Assembly: GCA_934663775.1 (NCBI GenBank)
Contig: CAKUKU010000016.1
Span: 1 to 51,377 of the forward strand
Length of the DNA: 51,377 bases
Direction of reading: 5' to 3'
Source of the DNA: an uncultured Ellagibacter sp.
GTDB lineage: Bacteria; Actinomycetota; Coriobacteriia; Coriobacteriales; Eggerthellaceae
The notes under the pieces are model-generated. The model made no database searches, was not told where the DNA came from, and worked only from the letters and a program-made list of their open reading frames with translations. The position numbers were made by a program, and so were the translations under genes. Numbering within the stretch: the first letter of the stretch is position 1; the number at the start of each line of letters is the position of its first letter. Shown here one piece after another: positions 30,412 through 38,710 of this stretch.

Positions 30412-30503
30412 AGCGGCCAAAACGATGCGCACATGTGCACCGCACGGCCAAGATACAAGGGGGAAAGGGATTGTCTGCCCCGTTTTCGGGACTTCTGGCA
30501 ATG

Positions 30504-30537
30504 AAAAAGGCGGGCCCCATGCGAGGAACCCGCCTTT
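30504..30537 (-). terminator. Rho-independent terminator after gdhA
   Basis: On the minus strand AAAGGCGGG pairs with CCCGCCTTT around a 14-base loop, with the run extended to TTTTT. It begins 33 bases past the gdhA stop codon. Confidence 0.85.
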
Positions 30538-30570
30538 CCGAAAGAATCGCGTGATGCGTGAAACTGGAGC

Positions 30571-31926
30571 TTAGACGATGCCCTGAGCCATCATGGCGTC
30601 GGCAACCTTCTTGAAGCCGGCGATGTTGGCGCCCATCACGAAGTTGCCCTCGTTGCCGTATTCCTTCGCCGTGTCGTCGACGTTGTGGAACATGCCGCGC
30701 ATGAGCTCCTCGAGCTTGCCGTCGACTTCCTCGAACGTCCAGGAAAGATGCTCGGCGTTTTGGCTCATCTCCAAGCCGGACACGAGCACGCCGCCCGCGT
30801 TTGCCGCCTTGCCGGGGAAGAATGCGACGCCATTTTCCTGGAGGTACTCGGTCGCCTCGATCGTGGTCGGCATGTTGGCGCCTTCGCCAACCGCCTTGCA
30901 GCCGTTCGCGACGAGGGCCTTCGCGTCCTCAAGGCCGAGCGTGTTCTCTCGAGCGCAGGGAAGCGCGATGTCGCAGGGGAGCTGCCACACGCCGCGGCCG
31001 TCGCCCTCGTGCCACTTCGCGTTCGGGCGCTCGTCGACGTACATGGCGAGCGTGACGCCCTTGTCGTGGCCGGAGCGCTTCTGGTTGTACACGTGCTCGA
31101 GTACCTGGTAGTCGATGCCGTCGGGGTCTTCCACCCAGCCGTGTGTGTCGGAGCAGGCGATCGTCTTACCGCCGAGCTGCGCGACCTTCTGAATGGCGTA
31201 AATCGCCACGTTACCGGAGCCGTGCACGACGACGGTTTTGCCCTCGAAGGAATCGCCCTTGCTCTTCAGATATTCGTCCACGAAGTAGACAAGTCCGTAG
31301 CCGGTCGCCTCGGTGCGGGCGAGCGAGCCGCCGAAGGAAAGGCCCTTGCCGGTGAGTACGCCGGTCCACTCGTTGCGGATGCGCTTGTACTGGCCGAACA
31401 TGTAGGCCACCTCGCGGCCTCCGACGCCCAAGTCACCGGCGGGAACGTCGGTGTTCGGGCCGATGTGACGGCAAAGCTCGGTCATGAAGGACTGGCAGAA
31501 GTGCATGATCTCGTTGTTGGACTTGCCCTTCGGGTCGAAGTCCGAGCCGCCCTTGCCGCCGCCCATCGGCAGCGTCGTGAGCGCGTTCTTGAAGATCTGC
31601 TCGAAGCCTAAAAACTTCAGCATGCCCAAATACACGGTGAGGTTGAAGCGCAGGCCGCCCTTGTAGGGGCCGATAGCAGAGTTGTACTCGACGCGGAAAC
31701 CGCGGTTGACCTGGACTTCGCCGTTGTCGTCAACCCACGGCACGCGGAACTGGATGATGCGCTCGGGCTCCACGATGCGCTCGAGGATCTTCGCCTTCTC
31801 GTATTCCGGATGAGCCTCGATGATCGGCTCGAGCGATGTCATCACCTCGGTGACCGCCTGGATGAACTCCGGCTGATCGGGGTCCTTCGCCTTGACTTGG
31901 TCGATGATTCTCTGGACGTAACTCAT
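30571..31926 (-). CDS. gdhA: NADP-specific glutamate dehydrogenase
   Basis: A 451-residue hexameric-type enzyme (family norm about 445-450) that interconverts glutamate with 2-oxoglutarate and ammonia. Substrate-binding region: GPYKGGLRFN, LPMGGGKGGSDFDPKGKS; coenzyme domain: VVHGSGNVAIYAIQKV and later EGANMPTT. The glycine-rich catalytic loops are intact. Start ATG 31926 has the strong ribosome site AGGAGG directly upstream on the minus strand. A TATAAT lies 40 bases upstream. This enzyme is the main ammonia assimilation or release step in many gut Actinobacteria; the direction cannot be set from sequence. Confidence 0.97.
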   Translation of the reverse strand: MSYVQRIIDQVKAKDPDQPEFIQAVTEVMTSLEPIIEAHPEYEKAKILERIVEPERIIQFRVPWVDDNGEVQVNRGFRVEYNSAIGPYKGGLRFNLTVYLGMLKFLGFEQIFKNALTTLPMGGGKGGSDFDPKGKSNNEIMHFCQSFMTELCRHIGPNTDVPAGDLGVGGREVAYMFGQYKRIRNEWTGVLTGKGLSFGGSLARTEATGYGLVYFVDEYLKSKGDSFEGKTVVVHGSGNVAIYAIQKVAQLGGKTIACSDTHGWVEDPDGIDYQVLEHVYNQKRSGHDKGVTLAMYVDERPNAKWHEGDGRGVWQLPCDIALPCARENTLGLEDAKALVANGCKAVGEGANMPTTIEATEYLQENGVAFFPGKAANAGGVLVSGLEMSQNAEHLSWTFEEVDGKLEELMRGMFHNVDDTAKEYGNEGNFVMGANIAGFKKVADAMMAQGIV

Positions 31927-32294
31927 TTTAACCTCCTCAGAGAGTTTCTATTCCCAACCGCGGCCATTATACGTTCGGGCAATCCCTGTGTTGCGGCTTG
32001 TTAACATGATAGAAACAATGAGGAAACGACGTGTTTTCTTGTGTGCATTTCCTCGCGATTGCCGTGCGCTTCGTCTTGATGTGCGGCGTGCGCTTCGCCC
32101 GAAGCTGCGCGCGCTAGCGGGATTTCGCGGGTGACAGGAGGCTGCGCTTTGCAGGCTTGGAACGCCGCGGAATCGCCGCGTGCTGCGATTCGCTGCACAT
32201 GAGGCGCGAACTGTAGTACTATTCGTAATCTGCGTGTTTATTCGTAAGTTAGCCGCCGCGCACTGTAAAGCGCGACGCGAAAGGAACTACCTGC
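31927..32294. promoter_or_regulatory. 368-base divergent intergenic region between gdhA and the YidC fusion gene
   Basis: No gene was found. On the minus strand TATAAT (31966-31971) with GCAACA at 17 bases is the best gdhA promoter candidate. On the plus strand the 9-mer TATTCGTAA occurs twice, at 32220-32228 and 32239-32247, with a 19-base period, about 50-75 bases before the fusion gene start; this may be a regulator site. AAGGAA at 32281-32286 is the ribosome site of the fusion gene. Confidence 0.5.
32220..32247 (+). repeat. Two 9-bp direct repeats upstream of the YidC fusion gene
   Basis: TATTCGTAA is repeated exactly with a 19-base period, close to two helical turns, which would place both copies on one face of the DNA. 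AT-rich against GC-rich surroundings. Confidence 0.45.
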
Positions 32295-34394
32295 ATGGAA
32301 GCACTCGCTTGGCTGCTCTCACTTATCTTGCAGCCCTGTTACGCGATAAGCGGCAATTGGTGGATAGCCATCCTGCTGTTCACCATCATCGTGAAGATCA
32401 TCCTCATCCCGATGTCGCTTTGGTGCCAGAAGAACTCGATCGTCATGGTGCAGCTCATGCCCGCCTTGAATCGCCTGAAGGTGAAGTACTACGGCGACCG
32501 CGAGACGATCGGCGAGGAACAGAACAAGCTCTACAAGGAGCAGCACTATCACCCGATGCTCTCCCTGATTCCGCTTGCTGTGCAGATCATCATTCTGTTC
32601 GGCCTGGTCGACGTCATCCATACGATTACCGACGGCGGCGCGCCGGGCACTGAGTTCTTGGGTCAGATCCCCTTCGAGGACGGTGGCGCGGCGTGGATCA
32701 TGCCTCTTTTCGCGGGGCTTTCCGCCATCATCATGGGCTTCGCGCAGAACCGCATCAACCCGCTGCAGCGCGAGCAGTCGCGCGCGGAGAAGAACATGAC
32801 GAACGGCCTGTCCATCGGCCTTTCGTTCATCTTGGGCGTGTTCGTCGCCACGGGCATGGGCTTCTACTGGGTGTGCTCGAACCTGACCTCCATCGCCATC
32901 CAGGCGCTCGCGAACGTCCTGGTGAAGCCAGCGAAATACATCGACTACGAGGACCTCGAGGCGAGCCGAGCCGAGCTTGAGGAGCTCGAGAACTTCTCGG
33001 GCCCCAAGAAGAAATGGTACGAGCGCGACCCGCTTGCCAAGCGCGAGAAGGCCGACTACAAGCGTTTCTTCAAGATCGTCGGCAAGCACATCGTCTTCTA
33101 TTCCGAGGGAAGCGGCTTCTACAAGTACTTCCAGGGCGCGATCGAGTGGCTGCTCGCGCATTCCGACGCCGACATCCACTACGTGACGAACGATCCCAAC
33201 GACCAGGTGTTCAAGCTGGCCGAGGCCGAGCCGCGCTTGAAGCCCTACTATATCGGGCAGCGCAAGATCATCACGCTCATGATGAAGATGGACGCCGATG
33301 TGGTCGTGTCCACGCTCGAAGATTTGGAGAACTACTACATCAAGCGCTCCTATATCCGCAAGGATATCGAGTACGTGTTCATGTTCCACCACATGACCTC
33401 GACCCACCTCACGCCTCAGAAGGGCGCCTACGACCACTACGACACGGTGCTGTGCGCGGGCCCTCGTCAGGTGCGCGAGCTGCGCCGCGCCGAGGAGCTC
33501 TACGGCACCAAGCGCAAAAACCTTGTGGAATGCGGCTACGACCTGCTCGATCGCGAGATTGCCGAATACGAGCTCGCCGCCTCCGCGGTCGAGCGAGACC
33601 CGTCCCGGCGCGATGTGGTGCTCATCGCGCCGTCGTGGCAGGAGGGCAATATCCTCGATTGCTGCATCGACGACATGTTGAAGAGCGTGCTCGGGCGCGG
33701 CATGCGCGTCATCGTGCGCCCGCATCCCGAATACACGAAGCGCTACGCGGCCAGGTGGAACGCCCTTTTGGCTCGCTGGGCCGACGTTCCCGAGTCCGAT
33801 TTGTACTTCGAACACGACTTCAGCTCGAACAAGACCGTGTTCACCTCCGATATCCTCGTGACCGACTGGTCGTCGATCTTCTGCGAGTTCTGCTTCTCCA
33901 CGCGCAAGCCCGCCATCTTCATCGATACGCCGATGAAGGTCGGCAACCCCGATTGGCAGGAGCTCGGCATCGAGCCGACTGACATCGCGCTGCGCAGCGA
34001 GGTCGGCGTGTCGATTCGTCCCGAGGATGCGTCCACCTTCGGCGATGTGGCCGAGGAGATGCTCGCGAAGCGCTACGCGTGGAGCGACCGCATCAATAAG
34101 GTGCTCGACAGCTTCATCTTCAATGTCGGGTATGGTGGAGAAGTGGCCGGGCGCTATCTACTCGACCGCATGATCGCCATCCAGGAGTCGAAGAGCGCAG
34201 GTGGGGGAGCCGACGACTCGCTCGCCGCAGAGGAGCGAGCGGCTGCAGATGCACAAGAGGTCGCGGGGGAGGCGTGGTTGCCTGTCCGCGAGGCGCAGGG
34301 TGCCGCCCATGAGGCGAAAGCTCACATGGGAAAGCATGAGGTCGCGCCCGCACGTGGCGCGCATGCGAGGAAGGAGGGCCTCCATGAAGCGTAG
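32295..34394 (+). CDS. Fusion of YidC/Oxa1 insertase domain with CDP-glycerol glycerophosphotransferase domain
   Basis: A 699-residue protein of two known families in one chain. Residues about 1-215 are YidC/Oxa1-like: NWWIAILLFTIIVKIILIPM carries Lys34 where E. coli YidC has the groove Arg366, followed by LMPALNRLKVKY, NKLYKEQHYHPM and further transmembrane helices to about residue 213. After a charged linker, about residues 250-630 match the TagB/TagF family: MFHHMTSTHLTP, VRPHPEY (His477) and VTDWSSIFCEF (Asp524). The last 60 residues are low-complexity. Such transferases build glycerol-phosphate polymers from CDP-glycerol on the inner membrane face. The stop overlaps the LtaS-like gene by 11 bases. 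There is no frameshift between domains. Confidence 0.92.
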   Translation: MEALAWLLSLILQPCYAISGNWWIAILLFTIIVKIILIPMSLWCQKNSIVMVQLMPALNRLKVKYYGDRETIGEEQNKLYKEQHYHPMLSLIPLAVQIIILFGLVDVIHTITDGGAPGTEFLGQIPFEDGGAAWIMPLFAGLSAIIMGFAQNRINPLQREQSRAEKNMTNGLSIGLSFILGVFVATGMGFYWVCSNLTSIAIQALANVLVKPAKYIDYEDLEASRAELEELENFSGPKKKWYERDPLAKREKADYKRFFKIVGKHIVFYSEGSGFYKYFQGAIEWLLAHSDADIHYVTNDPNDQVFKLAEAEPRLKPYYIGQRKIITLMMKMDADVVVSTLEDLENYYIKRSYIRKDIEYVFMFHHMTSTHLTPQKGAYDHYDTVLCAGPRQVRELRRAEELYGTKRKNLVECGYDLLDREIAEYELAASAVERDPSRRDVVLIAPSWQEGNILDCCIDDMLKSVLGRGMRVIVRPHPEYTKRYAARWNALLARWADVPESDLYFEHDFSSNKTVFTSDILVTDWSSIFCEFCFSTRKPAIFIDTPMKVGNPDWQELGIEPTDIALRSEVGVSIRPEDASTFGDVAEEMLAKRYAWSDRINKVLDSFIFNVGYGGEVAGRYLLDRMIAIQESKSAGGGADDSLAAEERAAADAQEVAGEAWLPVREAQGAAHEAKAHMGKHEVAPARGAHARKEGLHEA

Positions 34395-36510
34395 TTTCCT
34401 TATCATCGGTGCCTACGACGCGTTCTCGCTCGCCCTCGTCGCGGGCATACTGTCGTTCGCATGGATCGCGCCTGCCTACGCCTACGTCGACCCGTCGGTC
34501 ATGACCTATGCCATCCAGGCGCTTGCGGGCGTCGCTGTGGCGCTTTCGGCTGTCCTCGGCGTAGCGCTGCGCCGTACGCGCAAGAAGATATTCAAGTTGC
34601 TCAACATCGACGAGAATGCAGGCAAGACGGTTGAAGGCCCTGTTCATCGCCTCGATGCGAAAGGCGAACCCATCCTCTCGCCCGACGAGGTCGCCGCAGT
34701 GGCAGAAGGGGGCGCCTCGCACGGGCGCTCCTCCCGATCGCGCCGCTCGCAGGACGCTCGTCCTCGCGTGAAATGGGGCGCGCGGGCGCTCTACGCGCTT
34801 ATCGTGTGCGCGTTCTTCGCGTTTACCCTGCTCGTCGTGCCGCCATACGAGATTGTCGCGGGGGCCGGCGCCGACCTCACGTTTGGTCTGCACGAAATCT
34901 GGCCTATCTTCGCCGTCGCGGGGGCTATCGTTGCCGTTGCTGCCGCGCTCGTCCTGTCGCTTCTTCGCGGCAAGGCGTTCGATGCCGCGTTGCTCGTGGT
35001 GTTCGCGATTGGCGTTGCCGCCTACATTCAAGTACTCTTCTTGAACTCGTCGCTCCCAACGGCGGACGGCAAGGCCGTCACCTGGGGAGACTACATTCCC
35101 ATCATGGTGGAAAGCACGATTGTTTGGGTCGTTGTCATTGCGGCTCCCCTTATCGTGAGCCACTTCAAACCGGGTCTCGCGCGCGGCGGCGCAGCGGCGC
35201 TCTCGCTCGCGCTTATCATCGTGCAGGGAGTCGGCGTGGGCAGTCTGTTCGCGTCAGGCGCGTTCGAAGAGGCGACGAAGGAGCCCGACCAGGTGAACGT
35301 GGCCGATCTGCGCATGACCGAGGATGGGCTGTTCACCGTGTCCGAGAAGAGCAACGTGATCGTGTTCGTGCTCGATTTCACCGACACAAAGCAGATGTCC
35401 CAGATCATGCAGGAAAACCCCGAGGAGTTCAACGATTGGACGGGCTTCATCTGGTACAACAACGTGTGCGGCTCGATGGTTCCCACGCGTTACGGCGTGC
35501 CGTTCCTCCTGACGGGGCAGCTGCCTCAGCAAAGCGAGCTCTTCTCGCAGTACCTCGCGACTCGCTTCGAGCGCAGCTCGTATCTCGACGACATTCACAA
35601 CGCCGGTTACAGCATGGGCGTCTACACTGACACGTTCGGGCTCGAGTACTCGAGCGATGACGTGCAGCGCCATGTCGCCGGGCTCACGATGAACTATCAC
35701 CCGCTCAACAAAGAGGAGGCGCCGTCGCTGCTCAACCAGCAGGGCACGCTGTTCACGTTGTGGAAGTGCGCGATGTACCGCGACCTTCCGTGGGCGTTCA
35801 AGCCGTATTTCTGGTTCTACACCGACGAGGTCAACAACGGCATGACGCTGCAGGTGGAAAGCGACGACGGGGAGGTGCAGCAGAGCACCCTGTACACGAT
35901 GAACGACGGGGCCTATTACGATAAGCTCAAGACGACGAAGCTTTCCGCGACCGACGACGGTGAGACGGGCGCTTTCCGATTCATCCATTTGCTCGGTGGG
36001 CACTATCCGTTCAACCTCGACGAGAACGGTAACGACATCGGCACGGACAACTCCGACGCGATCCGCCAGATTCGCGGCAGCTTGAAGATGCTTTCCGAGT
36101 ACATCCGCCAGTTGAAGGATATGGGGCTCTACGACAACACCGCGATTCTCGTGACGAGCGACCATGGCGATTGGGGCATCTACGAGGATTGGGATTCCAC
36201 GTCGAACGCGATTCTGTTCTACAAGCCGGCGCAATCGGCTGAAGCGGACGCGCAGCCGATTAAGACGGTCTCGACGCCGGTCGCGCACGTGAACGTGCAG
36301 CCGACCATCATCCAGGCTGTTGGCGGTGACTCGTCCAAGTACGGCGAGACGCTCGCGCAGGTGCCGTTCGACAATCGCGTGCGCCAGTTCTACACGACGA
36401 CGAGCGACGGCAAAAACGACGTCTCCATCGTGGAATACGACATCACCGGCTGGGCCACCGACTTCAACAACTGGCACAAGACGGGAGCCATCTGGGACGC
36501 GCAGCAATAG
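34384..36510 (+). CDS. LtaS/sulfatase-like membrane phosphotransferase (alkaline phosphatase superfamily)
   Basis: A 708-residue protein. About six or seven transmembrane helices occupy residues 5-300, interrupted by a charged cytoplasmic segment near 70-130. The C-terminal 400 residues form an extracytoplasmic catalytic domain with metal-site residues equivalent to LtaS: VFVLDFTD (Asp331 where LtaS has Glu), SMVPTRYG (Thr368, nucleophile), LLGGHYPF and TSDHGD (Asp593, His594). LtaS-family enzymes transfer glycerol-phosphate; sulfatase relatives transfer or cleave other esters. Start ATG 34384 has AAGGAGGG at 34371-34378. Overlap with the YidC-transferase fusion points to a shared surface-polymer pathway. 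Confidence 0.9.
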   Translation: MKRSFLIIGAYDAFSLALVAGILSFAWIAPAYAYVDPSVMTYAIQALAGVAVALSAVLGVALRRTRKKIFKLLNIDENAGKTVEGPVHRLDAKGEPILSPDEVAAVAEGGASHGRSSRSRRSQDARPRVKWGARALYALIVCAFFAFTLLVVPPYEIVAGAGADLTFGLHEIWPIFAVAGAIVAVAAALVLSLLRGKAFDAALLVVFAIGVAAYIQVLFLNSSLPTADGKAVTWGDYIPIMVESTIVWVVVIAAPLIVSHFKPGLARGGAAALSLALIIVQGVGVGSLFASGAFEEATKEPDQVNVADLRMTEDGLFTVSEKSNVIVFVLDFTDTKQMSQIMQENPEEFNDWTGFIWYNNVCGSMVPTRYGVPFLLTGQLPQQSELFSQYLATRFERSSYLDDIHNAGYSMGVYTDTFGLEYSSDDVQRHVAGLTMNYHPLNKEEAPSLLNQQGTLFTLWKCAMYRDLPWAFKPYFWFYTDEVNNGMTLQVESDDGEVQQSTLYTMNDGAYYDKLKTTKLSATDDGETGAFRFIHLLGGHYPFNLDENGNDIGTDNSDAIRQIRGSLKMLSEYIRQLKDMGLYDNTAILVTSDHGDWGIYEDWDSTSNAILFYKPAQSAEADAQPIKTVSTPVAHVNVQPTIIQAVGGDSSKYGETLAQVPFDNRVRQFYTTTSDGKNDVSIVEYDITGWATDFNNWHKTGAIWDAQQ

Positions 36511-36540
36511 CGAGCGAAGAGAGCGAAAGACGCCGACAGC

Positions 36541-36564
36541 GGGGGCCTTCAAAGCAAGGCCCCC
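36541..36564 (+). terminator. Terminator of the surface-polymer operon
   Basis: GGGGGCCTT pairs perfectly with AAGGCCCCC around the loop CAAAGC. The downstream T content is low, so termination may be partial. Confidence 0.7.
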
Positions 36565-36734
36565 GTTCGCATTTGGATGCTTATAATGTCATACAATGCT
36601 CGATGGGGATATGTGGAAAGCCTGATTGTGTTTATTAATTGGGCAGAACCATGCTCTGGTTTAATTAGGTTTCTTCCTACCAGCCTTAGTTAGTGACCTA
36701 CTGCTGTCTTGGCTTTTCGGGAAAGGTTGTCTGA

Positions 36735-37046
36735 ATGCCCTCCTTTTTCTCTTTTCGCGATGCGAAGTCGTTAGCTTCTCGGTATTGCGATATTAGGAAA
36801 AAAGCAGCTGATGTAAGCGGTGTTATCGGACGCCATAAGGCCGAGATAGTAAGATCCGCAAAATTGCTTGTCGAATTCGAGGTTCAAATCAAATTGTCCG
36901 GCATTAGCATTGATGAGATATCAAAGCGAGGAAAAGGCATAAGGATAGCGTCGTTGCGAAATGCGGGGTTTTCTTCGGTTGCTGATGTTTTGGACATTGA
37001 TCCCTATGCGCTTACCTCGATTAACGGCGTTGGGTACGACGGATAA
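36735..37046 (+). CDS. Truncated N-terminal fragment of an HhH-containing protein
   Basis: A 103-residue reading frame that is visibly AT-richer than its neighbours. It starts at ATG 36735 with GAAAGG a few bases upstream and ends at TAA immediately after LTSINGVGYDG, the first half of a helix-hairpin-helix hGxG motif. The earlier part, RIASLRNAGFSSVADVL, also matches the lead-in of HhH domains. The protein therefore appears cut inside the motif, and the next gene begins 15 bases later. It resembles, from memory, the N-terminal part of large helicase-like proteins of Actinobacteria; this is tentative. Base composition and truncation suggest a horizontally acquired remnant. Confidence 0.6.
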   Translation: MPSFFSFRDAKSLASRYCDIRKKAADVSGVIGRHKAEIVRSAKLLVEFEVQIKLSGISIDEISKRGKGIRIASLRNAGFSSVADVLDIDPYALTSINGVGYDG

Positions 37047-37061
37047 GACGGGGAGGTTCCT

Positions 37062-38579
37062 ATGAATGAGATCAAGTGTCCGCATTGTGGGACGATGTTT
37101 CAGGTGGACGAGTCGGGCTTTGCGGACATCGTGAAGCAGGTGCGCGACGCGGAGTTCAATCGGGAAATCGAGCGTCGCGAGAAACTCTTCGCTGAACAGC
37201 GCGAACAGGCGGTGGCGCTTGCGGGCGAGAGGGTGCGCGGGGAGGCGCGCGACGAAATCGCTTCCCGCGATGCGGAAATCGCGAAGCTCACCCAGAGCCT
37301 CGACACGATCAAGCGCGAAAACGACGCGGCTTCCCGCGCTGCGCAAGCTGAGCAGATTGCGGCACTCTCCAAAATCACTGCAAGCAAAGATGCCGAAATC
37401 GCCGAGCTCAAGTCGAAGCTTGCGCGCCTTGCCGACGAGCGCGCATCCGACGCGCGCGTGACCGAGGCCGACCACAAGCGGGCCTTGGCCGACGCGACCG
37501 CCTCCCGCGATGCGAAGATAGCCGAGCTCACGCAGAAGCTCGAGGCCCAGAAGACGTCCTTCGCGACCGAGAAGGAGCTCGCCGTCACGCAGGCACGGAC
37601 CCAGGTCGAGCGCGAGCGCGATGACCTTGCCGCGCAGGTGAAGCTGAAGGCTGCCGAAGGCGAGCAGAAAGTGAGTGCGCTGCGCGAGGAGATGGCGACG
37701 AAACTTCGCGCAAAAGATGAGCTCATCGCTTACAAGGAAGAGGAAATCGCCCGCTACAAGGAGATGAAGGCCCGCCTTTCCACCAAGATGGTGGGCGAGT
37801 CGCTCGAGCAGCACTGCGAGATCGAGTTCAACAAGATGCGCGCCGCCGCTTTCCCGAAGGCATACTTCGAGAAGGACAACGACGTGGTGGACGGCACGAA
37901 GGGTGACTTCGTGTTTCGAGAGGCCGACGACGAGGGCAACGAGGTCGTCTCCATCATGTTCGAGATGAAAAACGAGAGCGACGATAGCACCCACAAGCAC
38001 AAAAACGAGGACTTCCTGAAAAAGCTCGACTCCGATCGCAAGAAGAAGAACTGCGAGTACGCGGTGCTCGTGACGATGCTCGAGCCCGAAAACGAGCTCT
38101 ACAACGAGGGTATCGTCGACATGAGCTACCGTTACGAGAAGATGTACGTCATCCGCCCGCAGTTCTTCATCCCGATTATCAGCATCCTGCGCAACGCCTC
38201 GCTTTCGGCGCTTTCCTACAAGGCCGAGCTCGCCGAGGTACGCAACCAGAACATCGACATCACGCACTTCGAGGAGCAGATGGAGGACTTCAAGACGAAG
38301 TTCGGGCGCAACTACGACCTCGCGAGCCGCAAGTTCCAAACCGCCATCGAGGAGATCGACAAGACCATCACGCATCTGCAGAAAACCAAGGATGCGCTGG
38401 TGTCATCGGAGAACAATCTGCGCCTGGCGAACAACAAGGCGCAAGACCTTACCATTAAGCGTTTGACCAGGAACAATCCAACAATGAAAACGATGTTCGC
38501 GGAGCTTGCCGAGGCGAAGGAAGCAAACGCGGCGGGTGATCTGGACGAAGGCTTAGAAGACGAGTCGGCGGCCGAGTAG
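37062..38579 (+). CDS. DUF2130 domain protein with zinc-ribbon start and long coiled coil
   Basis: A 505-residue protein. Residues 1-15 hold a single CPHCG knuckle. About 35-230 are a long charged coiled coil with repeated SRDAEIAKL/ASKDAEIAEL heptads. The DUF2130 domain follows (about 250-370): KGDFVFRE, then FEMKNES and YAVLVTML, an order of Asp, Glu-x-Lys that fits a PD-(D/E)XK nuclease fold (inference). The C-terminus is helical and ends acidic. Start ATG 37062 has GGGGAGG just upstream. Function is unknown; context between a truncated HhH gene and a LexA-box helicase favours a DNA-related role. Confidence 0.9.
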   Translation: MNEIKCPHCGTMFQVDESGFADIVKQVRDAEFNREIERREKLFAEQREQAVALAGERVRGEARDEIASRDAEIAKLTQSLDTIKRENDAASRAAQAEQIAALSKITASKDAEIAELKSKLARLADERASDARVTEADHKRALADATASRDAKIAELTQKLEAQKTSFATEKELAVTQARTQVERERDDLAAQVKLKAAEGEQKVSALREEMATKLRAKDELIAYKEEEIARYKEMKARLSTKMVGESLEQHCEIEFNKMRAAAFPKAYFEKDNDVVDGTKGDFVFREADDEGNEVVSIMFEMKNESDDSTHKHKNEDFLKKLDSDRKKKNCEYAVLVTMLEPENELYNEGIVDMSYRYEKMYVIRPQFFIPIISILRNASLSALSYKAELAEVRNQNIDITHFEEQMEDFKTKFGRNYDLASRKFQTAIEEIDKTITHLQKTKDALVSSENNLRLANNKAQDLTIKRLTRNNPTMKTMFAELAEAKEANAAGDLDEGLEDESAAE

Positions 38580-38675
38580 CGTCGAGCCCGCGGCTTCTGA
38601 GGCTTTATCGACGGGGAAGGTGGAGTGGCTTTAGGGCTTGCATCGCCGTATTTCGTACAATTTACTGCGTAGTAC

Positions 38676-38704
38676 TTGGAACATATGTTCGTATCTGCTA
38701 GACT
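38676..38704 (+). promoter_or_regulatory. Promoter of the UvrD/PcrA helicase gene, leaderless geometry
   Basis: TTGGAA (38676-38681), 17-base spacer, and TAGACT (38699-38704) preceded by TGC, an extended -10. The ATG at 38711 is 6 bases past the -10, so transcription should begin at or next to the start codon. Confidence 0.7.
38679..38690. promoter_or_regulatory. LexA (SOS) box overlapping the helicase promoter
   Basis: GAACATATGTTC is a perfect 12-bp palindrome identical to the core of the canonical Gram-positive SOS box. It overlaps the -35 and spacer, ideal for repression by LexA. Confidence 0.85.
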
Positions 38705-38710
38705 GTCCGC

